Of a stretch of DNA of 64,000 nucleotides, positions 16,125 through 26,128 are shown in pieces (the stretch's first letter is position 1; the number at the start of each line of letters is the position of its first letter). Both the position numbers and the translations under genes were made by a program. Origin of the DNA: Snuella sedimenti (GTDB taxonomy: Bacteria; Bacteroidota; Bacteroidia; Flavobacteriales; Flavobacteriaceae); assembly GCF_016428595.1 (NCBI RefSeq), contig NZ_JAELVQ010000010.1:62001-126000 (forward strand), given 5' to 3'. The notes beneath the pieces are model-generated. The model saw only the letters and a program-made list of their open reading frames with translations, had not been told where the DNA came from and searched no databases.

Positions 16125-16613
16125 ATGCAGCTTAACGGATTAATACATGTGCTTCCTAAAGAGATTAAATTATTAATTGGGGCATTTGTTATTGTCTTAA
16201 GTGTTGGTTTTTACACTGGTTTACTATTTGTTGGAGAAACATCAACAGCGCATCCAAACGGAATTGAAGAGCAGTTTTTAGGGAATGAAGACGATGAAAA
16301 TGCAACTGTAATGCGTTTTAAAAAGAGCGACAAGGAAATGCTAACCTTGGTGCATAACCATATTTTATCACTGTCTATTATTTTCTTTTTATTAGGTGTT
16401 ATTGTTTCTATTACCCAGTTAGCAAAGAAATTAAAACTATTTTTAATTGTAGAGCCTTTTATATCTGTTATACTTACCTTCGGAGGGCTTTACCTGCTAT
16501 GGAAGGGCATTTTGTGGATGAAATATGTCGTTATGTTTTCTGGTCTTTTAATGACACTTGTCTTTACTATATCGATTATTATTGTCCTAAAGCAGCTGCT
16601 GCAAAAAAAATAA
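16125..16613 (+). CDS. Four-helix inner-membrane protein
   Basis: 162 residues with membrane helices at about 16-36, 80-98, 104-124 and 134-156. An acidic extracytoplasmic loop (residues 37-70) separates the first two, and His77/His79 (VHNHI) sit at the start of the second. No family recognised with confidence. It abuts the FMN-binding gene with no gap, so it is likely its membrane partner, possibly a haem or quinone contact; that is inference. Confidence 0.7.
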   Translation: MQLNGLIHVLPKEIKLLIGAFVIVLSVGFYTGLLFVGETSTAHPNGIEEQFLGNEDDENATVMRFKKSDKEMLTLVHNHILSLSIIFFLLGVIVSITQLAKKLKLFLIVEPFISVILTFGGLYLLWKGILWMKYVVMFSGLLMTLVFTISIIIVLKQLLQKK

Positions 16614-16680
16614 CTTACTTCTTTTTTGTTTATATTTGAGTTAGCCTTGTTAATGCTACCTCATGGTGTAACAATAAAAT

Positions 16681-16699
16681 AAAGCTTTAGGCTTTTTTT
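16681..16699 (+). terminator. Short intrinsic terminator
   Basis: AAAGC and GCTTT with a TTTAG-type loop, followed by further T. Weak stem, but well placed after the FMN-binding operon. Confidence 0.45.
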
Positions 16700-16766
16700 A
16701 ACAATTAAAGGTTAAACTTTTAGGGATGTCAGGTGTCTAAAGGCAAACTTCTAATTAAAAATAACA

Positions 16767-19529
16767 TTGAAAAAATCCTTATTACTTCTTTCGTTTCTTT
16801 TTTCTATAACATTATATGCCCAAAAGTTTACATTAGAAGGTGTTGTTAAAGATAATACCTCTTATGTATTAGAAGGTGCTTCAGTTTACCTGCAAAGTAT
16901 TAAAGATAGTGTTGTTATGGCTTATGGTATAACAAATAAAGAAGGTGCATTCTCCATTCGGGTGAATGCAGAAGACGCTCCTAAAATACGTTTTAATATT
17001 GCTTATTTGGGTTATAAACCATTCAGTAAGGACGTATTGGTCCCAGAAGGAGATAATTTAAACATTGGAACTATTGAATTAGAGGATCAAGTTGAGGCAT
17101 TGGATGTTGTATCGGTTATTGGTAAGGCACCCCCAGTAGTTGTAAAAAAGGATACCATTGAGTATAATGCAGATAGTTTCAAAACACTTCCTAACGATAA
17201 GGCAGAAGACTTATTAAAAAAGTTGCCAGGTGTAGACATAGATATGGATGGTAACATTACGGTAAATGGAGTAGAGGTAGAGGCTATTAATGTAGATGGC
17301 ATGCGGTTTTTTGGAGAGAAAAAAGGCGATATCGCTTTAAAAAACATCCCGAGTAATGTGGTGAGTAAAGTGCAGGTTACCGATTACAAAACCAACATGC
17401 AGAAGTTTACAGGAGAAGAATCCGATTCGGGAACTAAAGAAATTAATCTTAAAATAAAGAAAGGTAAGAACAGGGCCTATTTTGGAGATGTTAAATTGGG
17501 TTATGGTACTGATGATAAGTACCAGGCCAATGCCAATATATTTCAACTTATTGATGGTAAACAGTTAGGTATAATTTCCGGTACTAATAATATTAATATG
17601 TCTAGGGGTTTTAATGCATTGCCAGACACCAACACGAGTAATGGACATATTGATTCTGATTTTTTAGGAGCTAATTATTCTAAGGGGAAATGGGATGAAA
17701 CTAGAGTGAATGGAAATTACAGGTATAGTTCACAACATACTGATACCGAACAGAAAACCTATAGGGAAAATTTCTTGCCCAATTTAAATTATATTACCGA
17801 TTCCAAAAGCAAGGGGTACAACGATTCTGATAGTCATCAAGGTGGATTGGATTTAAATTTCCTAATAGAACCAAAGAATAAAGCTTCCAATAAAAGAGTA
17901 CAGTTATCAAACGATATAAATTTTAATAGTTCGAATAGTGTGTCTTTTTCTGAAGTAGAAACAACCGCTCTGTATAGTAATGGTGATTTGGTAAGTGATT
18001 ATAATTCGACCAATGAAACTACAAATTCGAATTATACATTAAATAATACACTTAGGGTAACACCTTTAACGGGAAACTGGCGGGATTATATGAATTTTGA
18101 ATTAAGTACAAACTTTACTAAAGGTAATACGAATAGCAAGCGGTTTTCAGAAAATGTTTTGTACAATAAAAACACAACGGTTGTACAAGATCAGATAAAT
18201 GATGTTGAAAATGGAAATACAAACATACGGTTTGGTGCCATATGGAGTAAAGAGGTCGGGTCTAATTTTAGAATTATTCCGCGATATTCAGTTACCGTTA
18301 ATTCGCAAAAAAATGAGAAGAATGTCTATGACTATAACGAAACAACCGAGATTTATGATGAGTTTAATGACTTGTTAAGTACGGATAGTAAGTATGTTTC
18401 TCTGGTTATAAAACCATCTTTAAGACTTCGGTATGAATACAACTACTTTAGGTTTGAAGTGGAAGGTGCTTATACTGATACCTATCGTAACAATAAGGAC
18501 AACTTGGTAGCAGCTCGAAATTTTAAAACGGATTTTAAATATTTTACCTATTCAGGTAGAATCCGTTATAGAGATAAAAATGGCTATAAAAATATTTCAT
18601 TAAGATATAATCAGGATGTGAATGTGCCATCGGCAAATCAATTACAGCCAATAGAAGATGTTAGTAATATCACGCATATTCGTAAAGGGAATCCGTTATT
18701 AGAGCCCGAGGTTAATCATAGCATAAGTTTTGAATATCAGAACAATTTAGCATTTCATCACATAAATATTAGTGGTAATGCAAGAGCGGGGTTTGTTCAG
18801 GATAAAATAATAAACGCGACTACCACCGATGCAGATTTAATTAGGTATACTACCTACGATAATATTAATGGTGATTATTCACTATCGGGGAATGCGGCTA
18901 TTTCAAAATCGTTTTTCAATAAAAAAACGAATATTAACTTAAATGCCAGAATACAAGGTGCTTTTAGAAATAATCTATCCATTCAGAACAATGTAAAGTT
19001 TACGGCACAAACGACTACAATAACACCCTCGGTTTCGTTTAGATATGCCTACGATAATAAGATAGAATTAAATGCTTCGTACAACTATTCTATGAACAAA
19101 AGTGTTTATGATACAGACGCCTTTAAGGATAACGATTATTTTGTTCAGAATGTTAGGATAGATACACAAGTCTTTTTCTTTAAAAATATTTTTCTGTCCA
19201 ATAAACTGTCATACCGTTACAATAGTAGGGTTGGAGACGATTTTGATGGAGATGCTGTGTTTTGGAACGCAGGAATTGGAGCCGAGTTGTGGAATAATAA
19301 AGCAACTTTAACATTGGTAGGTTACGATATGTTAGGTAAGAATAATGGTTATAGGCGCACCGTTGCAGAAAGTTATATTCAAGATGTTGAAAGCAAAATA
19401 CTAAAACAATACTTCATGCTTAATTTTACTTATAAGTTTGGCCGTTTTGCTGGTCAAAATATGAATGTTGGTAGCGGTGATTACAGACGAGGCAGAAGTT
19501 TTAGATCAAGGGGAGGCGGACGAGGTTAA
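16767..19529 (+). CDS. Outer-membrane beta-barrel protein with CarboxypepD-like N-domain
   Basis: This 920-residue protein has a signal peptide (cleaved after LYAQ, about residue 18), a carboxypeptidase-regulatory-like beta domain (20-105), a plug-like region (110-215; VNGVEVEAINVDGMRFF) and a large barrel. It belongs to the TonB-receptor-like outer-membrane protein group of Bacteroidota. The tail is RGRSFRSRGGGRG, unusually Arg/Gly-rich for a barrel C-terminus, so the usual terminal Phe signal is absent. TTG is the likely start because MKKSLLLL follows. Substrate unknown; no SusD partner. Confidence 0.85.
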   Translation: MKKSLLLLSFLFSITLYAQKFTLEGVVKDNTSYVLEGASVYLQSIKDSVVMAYGITNKEGAFSIRVNAEDAPKIRFNIAYLGYKPFSKDVLVPEGDNLNIGTIELEDQVEALDVVSVIGKAPPVVVKKDTIEYNADSFKTLPNDKAEDLLKKLPGVDIDMDGNITVNGVEVEAINVDGMRFFGEKKGDIALKNIPSNVVSKVQVTDYKTNMQKFTGEESDSGTKEINLKIKKGKNRAYFGDVKLGYGTDDKYQANANIFQLIDGKQLGIISGTNNINMSRGFNALPDTNTSNGHIDSDFLGANYSKGKWDETRVNGNYRYSSQHTDTEQKTYRENFLPNLNYITDSKSKGYNDSDSHQGGLDLNFLIEPKNKASNKRVQLSNDINFNSSNSVSFSEVETTALYSNGDLVSDYNSTNETTNSNYTLNNTLRVTPLTGNWRDYMNFELSTNFTKGNTNSKRFSENVLYNKNTTVVQDQINDVENGNTNIRFGAIWSKEVGSNFRIIPRYSVTVNSQKNEKNVYDYNETTEIYDEFNDLLSTDSKYVSLVIKPSLRLRYEYNYFRFEVEGAYTDTYRNNKDNLVAARNFKTDFKYFTYSGRIRYRDKNGYKNISLRYNQDVNVPSANQLQPIEDVSNITHIRKGNPLLEPEVNHSISFEYQNNLAFHHINISGNARAGFVQDKIINATTTDADLIRYTTYDNINGDYSLSGNAAISKSFFNKKTNINLNARIQGAFRNNLSIQNNVKFTAQTTTITPSVSFRYAYDNKIELNASYNYSMNKSVYDTDAFKDNDYFVQNVRIDTQVFFFKNIFLSNKLSYRYNSRVGDDFDGDAVFWNAGIGAELWNNKATLTLVGYDMLGKNNGYRRTVAESYIQDVESKILKQYFMLNFTYKFGRFAGQNMNVGSGDYRRGRSFRSRGGGRG

Positions 19530-19603
19530 TTTATAGAAATTCATAAGAAATAGAATAGCTAGGCACTTCAAGTTAATTGTTAAAACTGGCAAAACTAATA
19601 CAT

Positions 19604-19618
19604 AATATCTTAGATATT
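19604..19618. promoter_or_regulatory. Palindrome within the guaB promoter
   Basis: AATATCT-T-AGATATT is a perfect inverted repeat (7-bp arms) six bases upstream of the -7 element, i.e. in the spacer between promoter elements. An operator candidate for guaB; the regulator is unknown. Confidence 0.4.
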
Positions 19619-19623
19619 AATTG

Positions 19624-19631
19624 TATATTTG
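19624..19631 (+). promoter_or_regulatory. -7 element of guaB
   Basis: TATATTTG, 26 bases before the ATG. The -33 element is not clear. Its position shows that the longer ORF beginning at 19577 cannot be the translated form. Confidence 0.65.
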
Positions 19632-19657
19632 CACGCAATTATAATCGTAATTGCATC

Positions 19658-21130
19658 ATGACTGCACATCAAAACAAAATAGTAGGAGAAGGATTAACTT
19701 ATGATGATGTCCTTTTAGTTCCAGCTTTTTCAGAGGTTTTACCGAGAGAAGTAAGTATTCAAACAAAATTTACGCGTAATATTACCATTAATGTCCCAAT
19801 AATTTCGGCAGCAATGGATACCGTAACCGAAAGTAAAATGGCTATTGCCATGGCACAAGAAGGTGGCATTGGTGTTTTACATAAAAACATGACTATTGAA
19901 GCGCAAGCTTTAAAAGTAAGACGCGTTAAGCGTGCAGAAAGCGGAATGATTATAGATCCGGTTACTTTACCTCTTACAGCCAAGGTTGTCGATGCTAAAC
20001 AATATATGGCAGAACACGGTATTGGCGGGATTCCTATTGTAGATGAATCGGGAACGTTAAAGGGTATTGTTACCAATAGAGATCTGCGTTTTGAGCATGA
20101 TAACAAGAAGCCTATTATTGAGGTTATGACTAGTGAAAATCTAGTAACAGCAGCGGTTGGTACGTCATTAAAAGATGCTGAAGAAATCCTTCAAAAACAT
20201 AAAATAGAAAAGCTACTTATTGTAGACGATAATTATAAATTATCTGGTCTTATTACGTTTAGGGACATTACAAAGCTTAGTCAAAAACCAAATGCAAATA
20301 AAGATGAATATGGGCGCTTGCGTGTAGCTGCAGCTATTGGTGTAACTGCCGATGCTGTTAACAGGGCAGAAGCTTTAGTAAATGCAGGTGTTGATGCAGT
20401 GGTTATCGATACAGCTCATGGCCATACAAAAGGTGTTATAGGCGTTCTTAAAGAAATAAAAGCGAAGTTCCCCGATTTAGAGATTGTAGTAGGTAATATA
20501 GCAACAGGGGCAGCTGCCAAATATCTGGTAGAAGCTGGAGCCGATGCTGTAAAAGTTGGTATTGGACCAGGATCTATTTGTACAACGCGTGTAGTTGCAG
20601 GTGTTGGTTTTCCTCAGTTTTCAGCAGTGCTTGAAGTGGCAGCCGCAATAAAAGGCAGTGGTGTTCCGGTAATTGCCGATGGTGGTATTCGTTATACAGG
20701 TGATATTCCTAAAGCTATTGCAGCAGGAGCCGATTGTGTGATGTTAGGCTCGCTTTTAGCAGGAACGAAAGAATCACCAGGAGAAACCATTATTTACGAA
20801 GGAAGAAAATTTAAATCGTATCGCGGAATGGGATCGGTAGAAGCCATGAAAGAAGGTAGTAAAGATCGTTATTTCCAAGATGTTGAAGACGATATTAAAA
20901 AATTAGTGCCAGAAGGTATTGTTGGACGTGTACCTTATAAAGGAGACCTGTACGAAAGTATCCATCAGTTTATTGGTGGTTTGCGAGCAGGTATGGGGTA
21001 TTGTGGGGCTAAAGATGTTGAGACTTTAAAAGAAACAGGGCAGTTCGTTAAGATCACGGCGAGTGGTATTAATGAAAGCCATCCACATGATGTAACGATT
21101 ACAAAAGAATCTCCTAATTATAGTAGATAA
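19658..21130 (+). CDS. guaB: IMP dehydrogenase
   Basis: GuaB oxidises IMP to XMP, the committed step of GMP synthesis. From ATG 19658 the protein has 490 residues, the normal length, beginning [20 protein letters not shown]. It has two CBS domains in the insert (about 95-210) and the catalytic loop [11 protein letters not shown], the flap MGSVEAM and the YKG segment. An in-frame TTG at 19577 is rejected because the promoter lies inside that extension. A terminator follows at 21153. Confidence 0.97.
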   Translation: MTAHQNKIVGEGLTYDDVLLVPAFSEVLPREVSIQTKFTRNITINVPIISAAMDTVTESKMAIAMAQEGGIGVLHKNMTIEAQALKVRRVKRAESGMIIDPVTLPLTAKVVDAKQYMAEHGIGGIPIVDESGTLKGIVTNRDLRFEHDNKKPIIEVMTSENLVTAAVGTSLKDAEEILQKHKIEKLLIVDDNYKLSGLITFRDITKLSQKPNANKDEYGRLRVAAAIGVTADAVNRAEALVNAGVDAVVIDTAHGHTKGVIGVLKEIKAKFPDLEIVVGNIATGAAAKYLVEAGADAVKVGIGPGSICTTRVVAGVGFPQFSAVLEVAAAIKGSGVPVIADGGIRYTGDIPKAIAAGADCVMLGSLLAGTKESPGETIIYEGRKFKSYRGMGSVEAMKEGSKDRYFQDVEDDIKKLVPEGIVGRVPYKGDLYESIHQFIGGLRAGMGYCGAKDVETLKETGQFVKITASGINESHPHDVTITKESPNYSR

Positions 21131-21152
21131 GCAAAATAAAATAATAAAGCAC

Positions 21153-21189
21153 AAAAAAGCACGACTGCAATTAAAAGTCGTGCTTTTTT
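21153..21189. terminator. Terminator after guaB
   Basis: AAAAAAGCACGACT (21153-21166) and AGTCGTGCTTTTTT (21176-21189) form a textbook hairpin with T tracts on both strands. It may also serve the convergent metallophosphatase gene. The rest of the interval to 21330 shows nothing. Confidence 0.9.
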
Positions 21190-21329
21190 CAATTGGCTAA
21201 AAAAATGCCCTTTTTTACCCGTTTTTTGTCTTTTTCTTCTTCCGTAGCTCGACTATACAACTCAAAAAAGCTTTCAAATGTGCAAAAAATGCCTGATTTT
21301 TGCTTCAATCTAAAAAGTTTAAAAGTTCA

Positions 21330-22313
21330 TTATTTAATTAAGGCACGATCCCACACTTTTCCGGTTTTTTCATCTATCATTTCGATAGAAACGCGATCCC
21401 CGTCAATTTTAACAGAAAGTACATAGTACATTGCTTCGGGTAGGTTTGTTATAGTGCCATTTGCTGCACGAAACATATAAGGAGCGTGTCCTTTCTTTAT
21501 GTTTTCGTCCGTTCGTTTACCATAATAGGCATCATTTTTAAGCGCATCGTTTTCACGTCTAAGAGGATAAATAGTGGCACCAGCACCAGCAGAAATAATA
21601 TAATTTGTAGTGTTGCGCTTGGTACGGTAATAAATATGGTCATGACCACTAAAAACAGCAGTAACATTGTATCTGTCATACAGTTTTGTAGTCTTTGTTT
21701 CTTTGCCTTCTACATCCTTATATGACTTTGCTCCTAGGGTGTAATGCGGACGGTGTTTGAAGATGAAAATATGTTTTCCTTTTGCGTTTCTCAGTTCTTT
21801 TTTCAACCATTTAAGCTTGACTCTGTCATTATTTATTTTTGGCCAGGGCAGTGCGATAAATTTAGCATTGCCATATTCAAAACTATACATGGCCTTCTTC
21901 ATGCCAAAAAAATTAGTAAAATTCTCGACACCATCATCTCCACCCGATTCTTCATGATTACCTACAGTTGGCCACATGGGGTACTTGCGCATAAACCAGC
22001 CACCCATTTTATCAAGTTTGTCATAATCTTGCTTTCCTTTTTTACCTCCACCAGTATTAACAAGATCAGCTGTTGTGATACAAAAATCTGGTTGTAGAGA
22101 GTCAGCTCGCTTTAAAACGTTAGGAAAATGTCTCGACCCTTTTGAGTCTCCAAAAACTAAAAAATGCATGGTCGCTACATGTTTGCCAGTTTTGGTCTTT
22201 AAAGCCTTCATTTTAGGCTCTGGATTATATGGATTGTCTATTTCCTGAGCATTGGTACGGATTGATAGTAATAAAGTTATAAAAGCGATTACTATGTATT
22301 TATATACTGACAT
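21330..22313 (-). CDS. Secreted calcineurin-like metallophosphatase
   Basis: This 327-residue protein has a signal peptide (cleaved after RTNAQ, about residue 22) and the binuclear metallophosphatase motifs in order: FGDSKGSR, a degenerate D-x-H/D-x-x region, GNHEESG and GHDHIYY. Calcineurin-like extracellular phosphoesterase. It lies nine bases after the fucosidase gene, so both are probably in one operon. Substrate unknown. Confidence 0.88.
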   Translation of the reverse strand: MSVYKYIVIAFITLLLSIRTNAQEIDNPYNPEPKMKALKTKTGKHVATMHFLVFGDSKGSRHFPNVLKRADSLQPDFCITTADLVNTGGGKKGKQDYDKLDKMGGWFMRKYPMWPTVGNHEESGGDDGVENFTNFFGMKKAMYSFEYGNAKFIALPWPKINNDRVKLKWLKKELRNAKGKHIFIFKHRPHYTLGAKSYKDVEGKETKTTKLYDRYNVTAVFSGHDHIYYRTKRNTTNYIISAGAGATIYPLRRENDALKNDAYYGKRTDENIKKGHAPYMFRAANGTITNLPEAMYYVLSVKIDGDRVSIEMIDEKTGKVWDRALIK

Positions 22314-22322
22314 CTTGTATTT

Positions 22323-23657
22323 TTAGTTGCTTTCTATTTTTTGGCCAGCTTCACTGTAAAGATCGACTTCACCATCTAAAAGCACGGCTATAACCGTAAC
22401 GTCTTTGTCTTGCACCGATTCAGGTAAGTCGATATAAAGCAAGCCTGGAACAGCACTCCAATATTGTTTGCCAACTACTTTGTAGGGAAGTTTGGTGCCA
22501 TTGCCAACAACCCAAATACGATTTACTTTATTCTTTAAACCCTTAATTAGCAAAGGCCCGTTAGGTTTATTGTCTACGTATAAGTATAAAATCTTTTTAT
22601 CCTTAGATAAGGCAGTGTATCCGTTAAAATGCCCATGTGGTATACCGGCTCGAGTACCATAAATAGCAGCTTTGTGCTTGTTGGTCCAACGTCCTAAGCC
22701 TTGTAATATTTCAACTTGTTCTTTAGGAATAGTGCCATCTGGTTTTGGCCCTATATCTAAAAGTAAATTTCCTCCCATACTAATACAATCTACCAATATT
22801 CTAATTATTTGATTCGTACTTTTATAGGTCGTATCATTAGGTTGGTAACCCCAAGAGTTATTCATGGTCATACAAAGTTCCCAGTATTCGTTGTCTGGTT
22901 TAGAAATGGGGACACCTTGTTCAGGTGTAGCATAATCCCCATAACCTTGAAGGCGTGAGTTTATAATGGTATGTGGTGTTTTGGAGAGTAGTAAACTGCG
23001 AATTTCTTTGGCTTTCCATTTTTCAGCCGATTGTTCCCAATCTCCATCAAACCAATACAGGTCTGGATTGTATCGCGTTAGTTCTTTTAATTGTCCGAAA
23101 TTAAATTTTCTAAATTTTTCCCAACGATCTGCATCGTCGCTATAACGTTTTTTATTTCTTGTAAAATTAGGATAGTCGGGGTGGGACCAATCCAATAAGG
23201 AGTAATAAAGCCCCAATTTTAAACCTTCATTTTTAACAGCTTGAGCAAAAGGACTTATTAAATCACGTTTTGCCTTTGCTTTATCGACCGTATTCAAGTC
23301 ACTTTGTTTGGTGTCCCATAAAGCTACCCCATCATGGTGCTTTGTTGTTATGACTGTATATTTTGCACCACTTTCTTTAATTAAGGAAGCCCAATAATTT
23401 GGATCATAGTTTTTTGCGTTAAACCCATTAAGCTGTTTCATGTAGTCATCATGGGAAATATAGCCATTAAAGAAAGACCAAGATTCGTCAATACCATTTA
23501 CAGCATAAATGCCCCAATGAATAAAAATACCTAGTTTGGCATCTTTAAACCAAGCAAGGCGTTCTGCTTTTGGAATTTCCTGTTCTTGAGCAGAGAGATT
23601 GGTTAAGGAACTAGTTAATAAAATAAAAAGTAATAAGATTGAATTTTTATATGTCAT
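22323..23657 (-). CDS. Alpha-L-fucosidase (GH29), secreted
   Basis: From ATG 23657 the protein has 444 residues, with a signal peptide (TNLSAQ). GH29 signatures: ERLAWFKDAKLGIFIHWG, TTKHHDG, the catalytic nucleophile Asp in DLYWFDGDWE, and GGNLLLDIGPKPDG. It hydrolyses terminal alpha-L-fucose, probably from algal or animal glycans, in the periplasm. An in-frame TTG at 23693 is rejected: the extension contains a promoter-like TATCTTTA and would bury the signal peptide. Confidence 0.93.
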   Translation of the reverse strand: MTYKNSILLLFILLTSSLTNLSAQEQEIPKAERLAWFKDAKLGIFIHWGIYAVNGIDESWSFFNGYISHDDYMKQLNGFNAKNYDPNYWASLIKESGAKYTVITTKHHDGVALWDTKQSDLNTVDKAKAKRDLISPFAQAVKNEGLKLGLYYSLLDWSHPDYPNFTRNKKRYSDDADRWEKFRKFNFGQLKELTRYNPDLYWFDGDWEQSAEKWKAKEIRSLLLSKTPHTIINSRLQGYGDYATPEQGVPISKPDNEYWELCMTMNNSWGYQPNDTTYKSTNQIIRILVDCISMGGNLLLDIGPKPDGTIPKEQVEILQGLGRWTNKHKAAIYGTRAGIPHGHFNGYTALSKDKKILYLYVDNKPNGPLLIKGLKNKVNRIWVVGNGTKLPYKVVGKQYWSAVPGLLYIDLPESVQDKDVTVIAVLLDGEVDLYSEAGQKIESN

Positions 23658-23709
23658 TTTTTTAATATTTAATGGTCTAAAGATACAATTCAAATTTCGA
23701 ATTGTTTAG

Positions 23710-23946
23710 CTACTCTTGATATATCTGACCACGATGAGGCCTTAGAGCATCGCGTATGGGTTTCATGTTATTTTCGTTAACAACCAAATAAGCTATGGCA
23801 TGTGTGTCGTTTAAACTTTCAAATCCAGTAATGGATATGTTTAAGTTTTTAATTTGGATATACTCCTTTAAATGAATTTCATGATGCTCGGCAATTTTCA
23901 GGGCCTCAGGGCCATAAAAATCCCAAATGAGTTTGAGGTTTCGCAT
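23710..23946 (-). CDS. Small conserved-looking hypothetical protein (78 aa)
   Basis: A soluble 78-residue protein with alternating hydrophobic pattern (INITGFESLNDTHAIAYLVV-type strands) and no recognised domain. It looks like a compact ferredoxin-like fold, which is only an impression. Its coding character and position between two transcription units support a real gene. Upstream of the fucosidase and on the same strand, 52 bases away, but the fucosidase has its own promoter-like element. Confidence 0.65.
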   Translation of the reverse strand: MRNLKLIWDFYGPEALKIAEHHEIHLKEYIQIKNLNISITGFESLNDTHAIAYLVVNENNMKPIRDALRPHRGQIYQE

Positions 23947-24032
23947 GGTACTTTATTAAGAGCGTTATGAAAGCAAAGATATATAATATAACAGCGTAAT
24001 ATTTTTGCTTTTTAACCGTTTTTTAAATCAGC

Positions 24033-24062
24033 TTGTATTATAGGTATATATTAGTATTTTTG
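24033..24062 (+). promoter_or_regulatory. Promoter of the PPIase operon
   Basis: TTG (24033-24035), exactly 19 bases, and TATTTTTG (24055-24062). About 105 bases of untranslated leader follow before the ATG at 24173. Confidence 0.8.
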
Positions 24063-24172
24063 TAGTTATCGTTATTGTTTTTTTTTTGATCCAAAGGAGC
24101 TGTTGCCAAAAAATCAAATTGTACGAGGGTAGTTAAATAAATGTTGTTTAACATTAAAAAGAATAGGATTAA

Positions 24173-26128
24173 ATGAAGTTAAGGTGTTTACTTGCTATAT
24201 GTGGTGTTTTGTTTTTGTCTAATCTTCAAGCACAAACCAATCAGGAGGATATACTTTTTATAGTGGACAACGATCCCGTTTACGTCTCTGAATTTTTGAG
24301 GGTTTATAATAAGAACCTAGATTTGGTTCAAGATGAATCCCAAAAGGATGTTGATGAGTATTTAACGCTTTTCACTAATTACAAATTAAAATTAAAGGAA
24401 GCTAGAGCTTTGGGCTTACACAAAAAGCCGTCTTATATTAGAGAACTGAGAAATTATAAGAAGCAGCTGATGCAAGGCTATATTACCGATGCAAAAGTTA
24501 CTGATGCTTTGATACAAGAGGCTTACGATAGAATTTCTTATGATGTAAAGGCCAGCCATATTTTAGTAAAGGTTTCCGAAAATGCAAATCCGAAAGATAC
24601 ACTGGCTGCCTATAATACAGCTATTAACTTACGTAATAGAGCTTTAAAGGAAGGGTTTGAAAAGGTTAGGGAAGAAGTGCATAATGGACAAACTGTTTTT
24701 GGTGAATCTCTTGGGTACTTTTCTGGATTTAAAATGGTTTATAAATTTGAAAATGTAGCTTATAATACTAAAGTAGGAGACATATCTCAAGTTTTTAGAA
24801 CCCGTTTTGGATATCATTTTCTAAAAGTATTCGACAAGCGAAAATCCCGTGGCCAGGTAACTGTAGCCCACATTATGATTGCTAACAAGCAAATGGATAC
24901 CGTTAACATGACACCCGAAACCCGTGTTAAGGAAATATATAAAAAGTTAGAGCAAGGAGAAGATTTTGAATCATTGGCCAAGCAATTTTCCGATGATAAA
25001 AGCACGGCGTCCAGAGGTGGTATGTTGGAGCCATTTTCTGGGGGACAATTAACTTCCCAGATTTTTGAAGACGAGGCTTTTGGTTTGGTTAATATTGGAG
25101 ATGTATCTCAGCCTTTTAAAACAGAATTTGGTTGGCATATTGTAAAACTCTATGACAGAAAGCCTATACGGCCTTTTGAAGCGCTTAAACCAGAATTAGA
25201 AGTACGCGTAAAACGAGATGATCGCTCCAGATTAATTGATGAAGCCTTAATAGAAAATCTTAAGAAGAGGTATAATATAAATAGCCAACAACCAGATTTA
25301 AGTTATTTTGTATCCATATTAAACGAGGATTACTTTAAGCGCACATGGGTGCTGCCAAGCGATTTTACGGCAAATAAACCATTAGTTAAAATTGTTGATG
25401 AGCAGTTAACTTATAAAGATTTTGCAGATTATTTATTAAAGGCACAAAGGCAAATGGAACCCAGGGCGCCATTTCCCTCTATTGTGTCGAAAAAATACAA
25501 TGCTTTTTTTAATAGTCAGCTTATTAAATATCGAGAAGATCATTTAGAAGAGGAAAATGAAGAATATGCCCATGTGGTTAATGAGTATAGAGACGGGCTT
25601 CTGTTGTTCGATTTAATGGAATCTACTATTTGGAATATATCAGAATCAGACTCACTCGATCTTCAAAATTTTTACAATTCGCATAAGGCTAAATATATGT
25701 TGCCAAAGTGCGTAGATGCAATTGTTGCGACGTCAACAAATCAAAAAGCCCTTAAAAAAGTTGCTAAATTATTACATAAAGGCTTGCCTGTAGAACAAAT
25801 AAAGAACCTGGTAAATAGTAACAATACCATTCAGGTTATTTTTACTTCGGGGGTAATGGATGCATCACATCAGGCCCTTCCTAAAGATTTTGTGTTTAAA
25901 AAAGGCATGTCTAAAGTATATTATCACCACGATGCTTTTGTTGTTGTTCAGGTAAATAAAGTACTGCCAGAAGCTCAAAAAGCTTTTGAAGATGCCAAAG
26001 GCTCGGTTATTTCAGATTATCAGATTTACAAAGAGTCTAATTGGATTAAGGAGTTGAGGGAAAAGTTTAAAGTAACCGTTAATCAAGAGGCATTAAAAAA
26101 AGTGAAACTTCAAATTAAAAGTCAGTAG
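24173..26128 (+). CDS. Periplasmic peptidyl-prolyl isomerase with two parvulin domains
   Basis: This 651-residue protein has a signal peptide (SNLQAQ, about residue 21), a SurA-like N-terminal helical chaperone region, and two PpiC rotamase domains: one with SHILVKV, GYFSGF and FGYHFLKVFD (about 130-225), one with AHIMIA, RGGMLEPFSGG and FGWHIVKLYD (about 230-330). A long C-terminal region has no named domain. Such proteins chaperone outer-membrane proteins. First gene of a three-gene chaperone operon; its stop overlaps the next start by one base. Confidence 0.9.
   Translation: MKLRCLLAICGVLFLSNLQAQTNQEDILFIVDNDPVYVSEFLRVYNKNLDLVQDESQKDVDEYLTLFTNYKLKLKEARALGLHKKPSYIRELRNYKKQLMQGYITDAKVTDALIQEAYDRISYDVKASHILVKVSENANPKDTLAAYNTAINLRNRALKEGFEKVREEVHNGQTVFGESLGYFSGFKMVYKFENVAYNTKVGDISQVFRTRFGYHFLKVFDKRKSRGQVTVAHIMIANKQMDTVNMTPETRVKEIYKKLEQGEDFESLAKQFSDDKSTASRGGMLEPFSGGQLTSQIFEDEAFGLVNIGDVSQPFKTEFGWHIVKLYDRKPIRPFEALKPELEVRVKRDDRSRLIDEALIENLKKRYNINSQQPDLSYFVSILNEDYFKRTWVLPSDFTANKPLVKIVDEQLTYKDFADYLLKAQRQMEPRAPFPSIVSKKYNAFFNSQLIKYREDHLEEENEEYAHVVNEYRDGLLLFDLMESTIWNISESDSLDLQNFYNSHKAKYMLPKCVDAIVATSTNQKALKKVAKLLHKGLPVEQIKNLVNSNNTIQVIFTSGVMDASHQALPKDFVFKKGMSKVYYHHDAFVVVQVNKVLPEAQKAFEDAKGSVISDYQIYKESNWIKELREKFKVTVNQEALKKVKLQIKSQ

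Noticed and set aside
19577-19657. Extended N-terminus for guaB
   Set aside because: The extension contains the promoter -7 element and has no homology to IMP dehydrogenase.
21744-22097. 117-codon forward ORF
   Set aside because: Antisense to the metallophosphatase gene, with no recognisable features.
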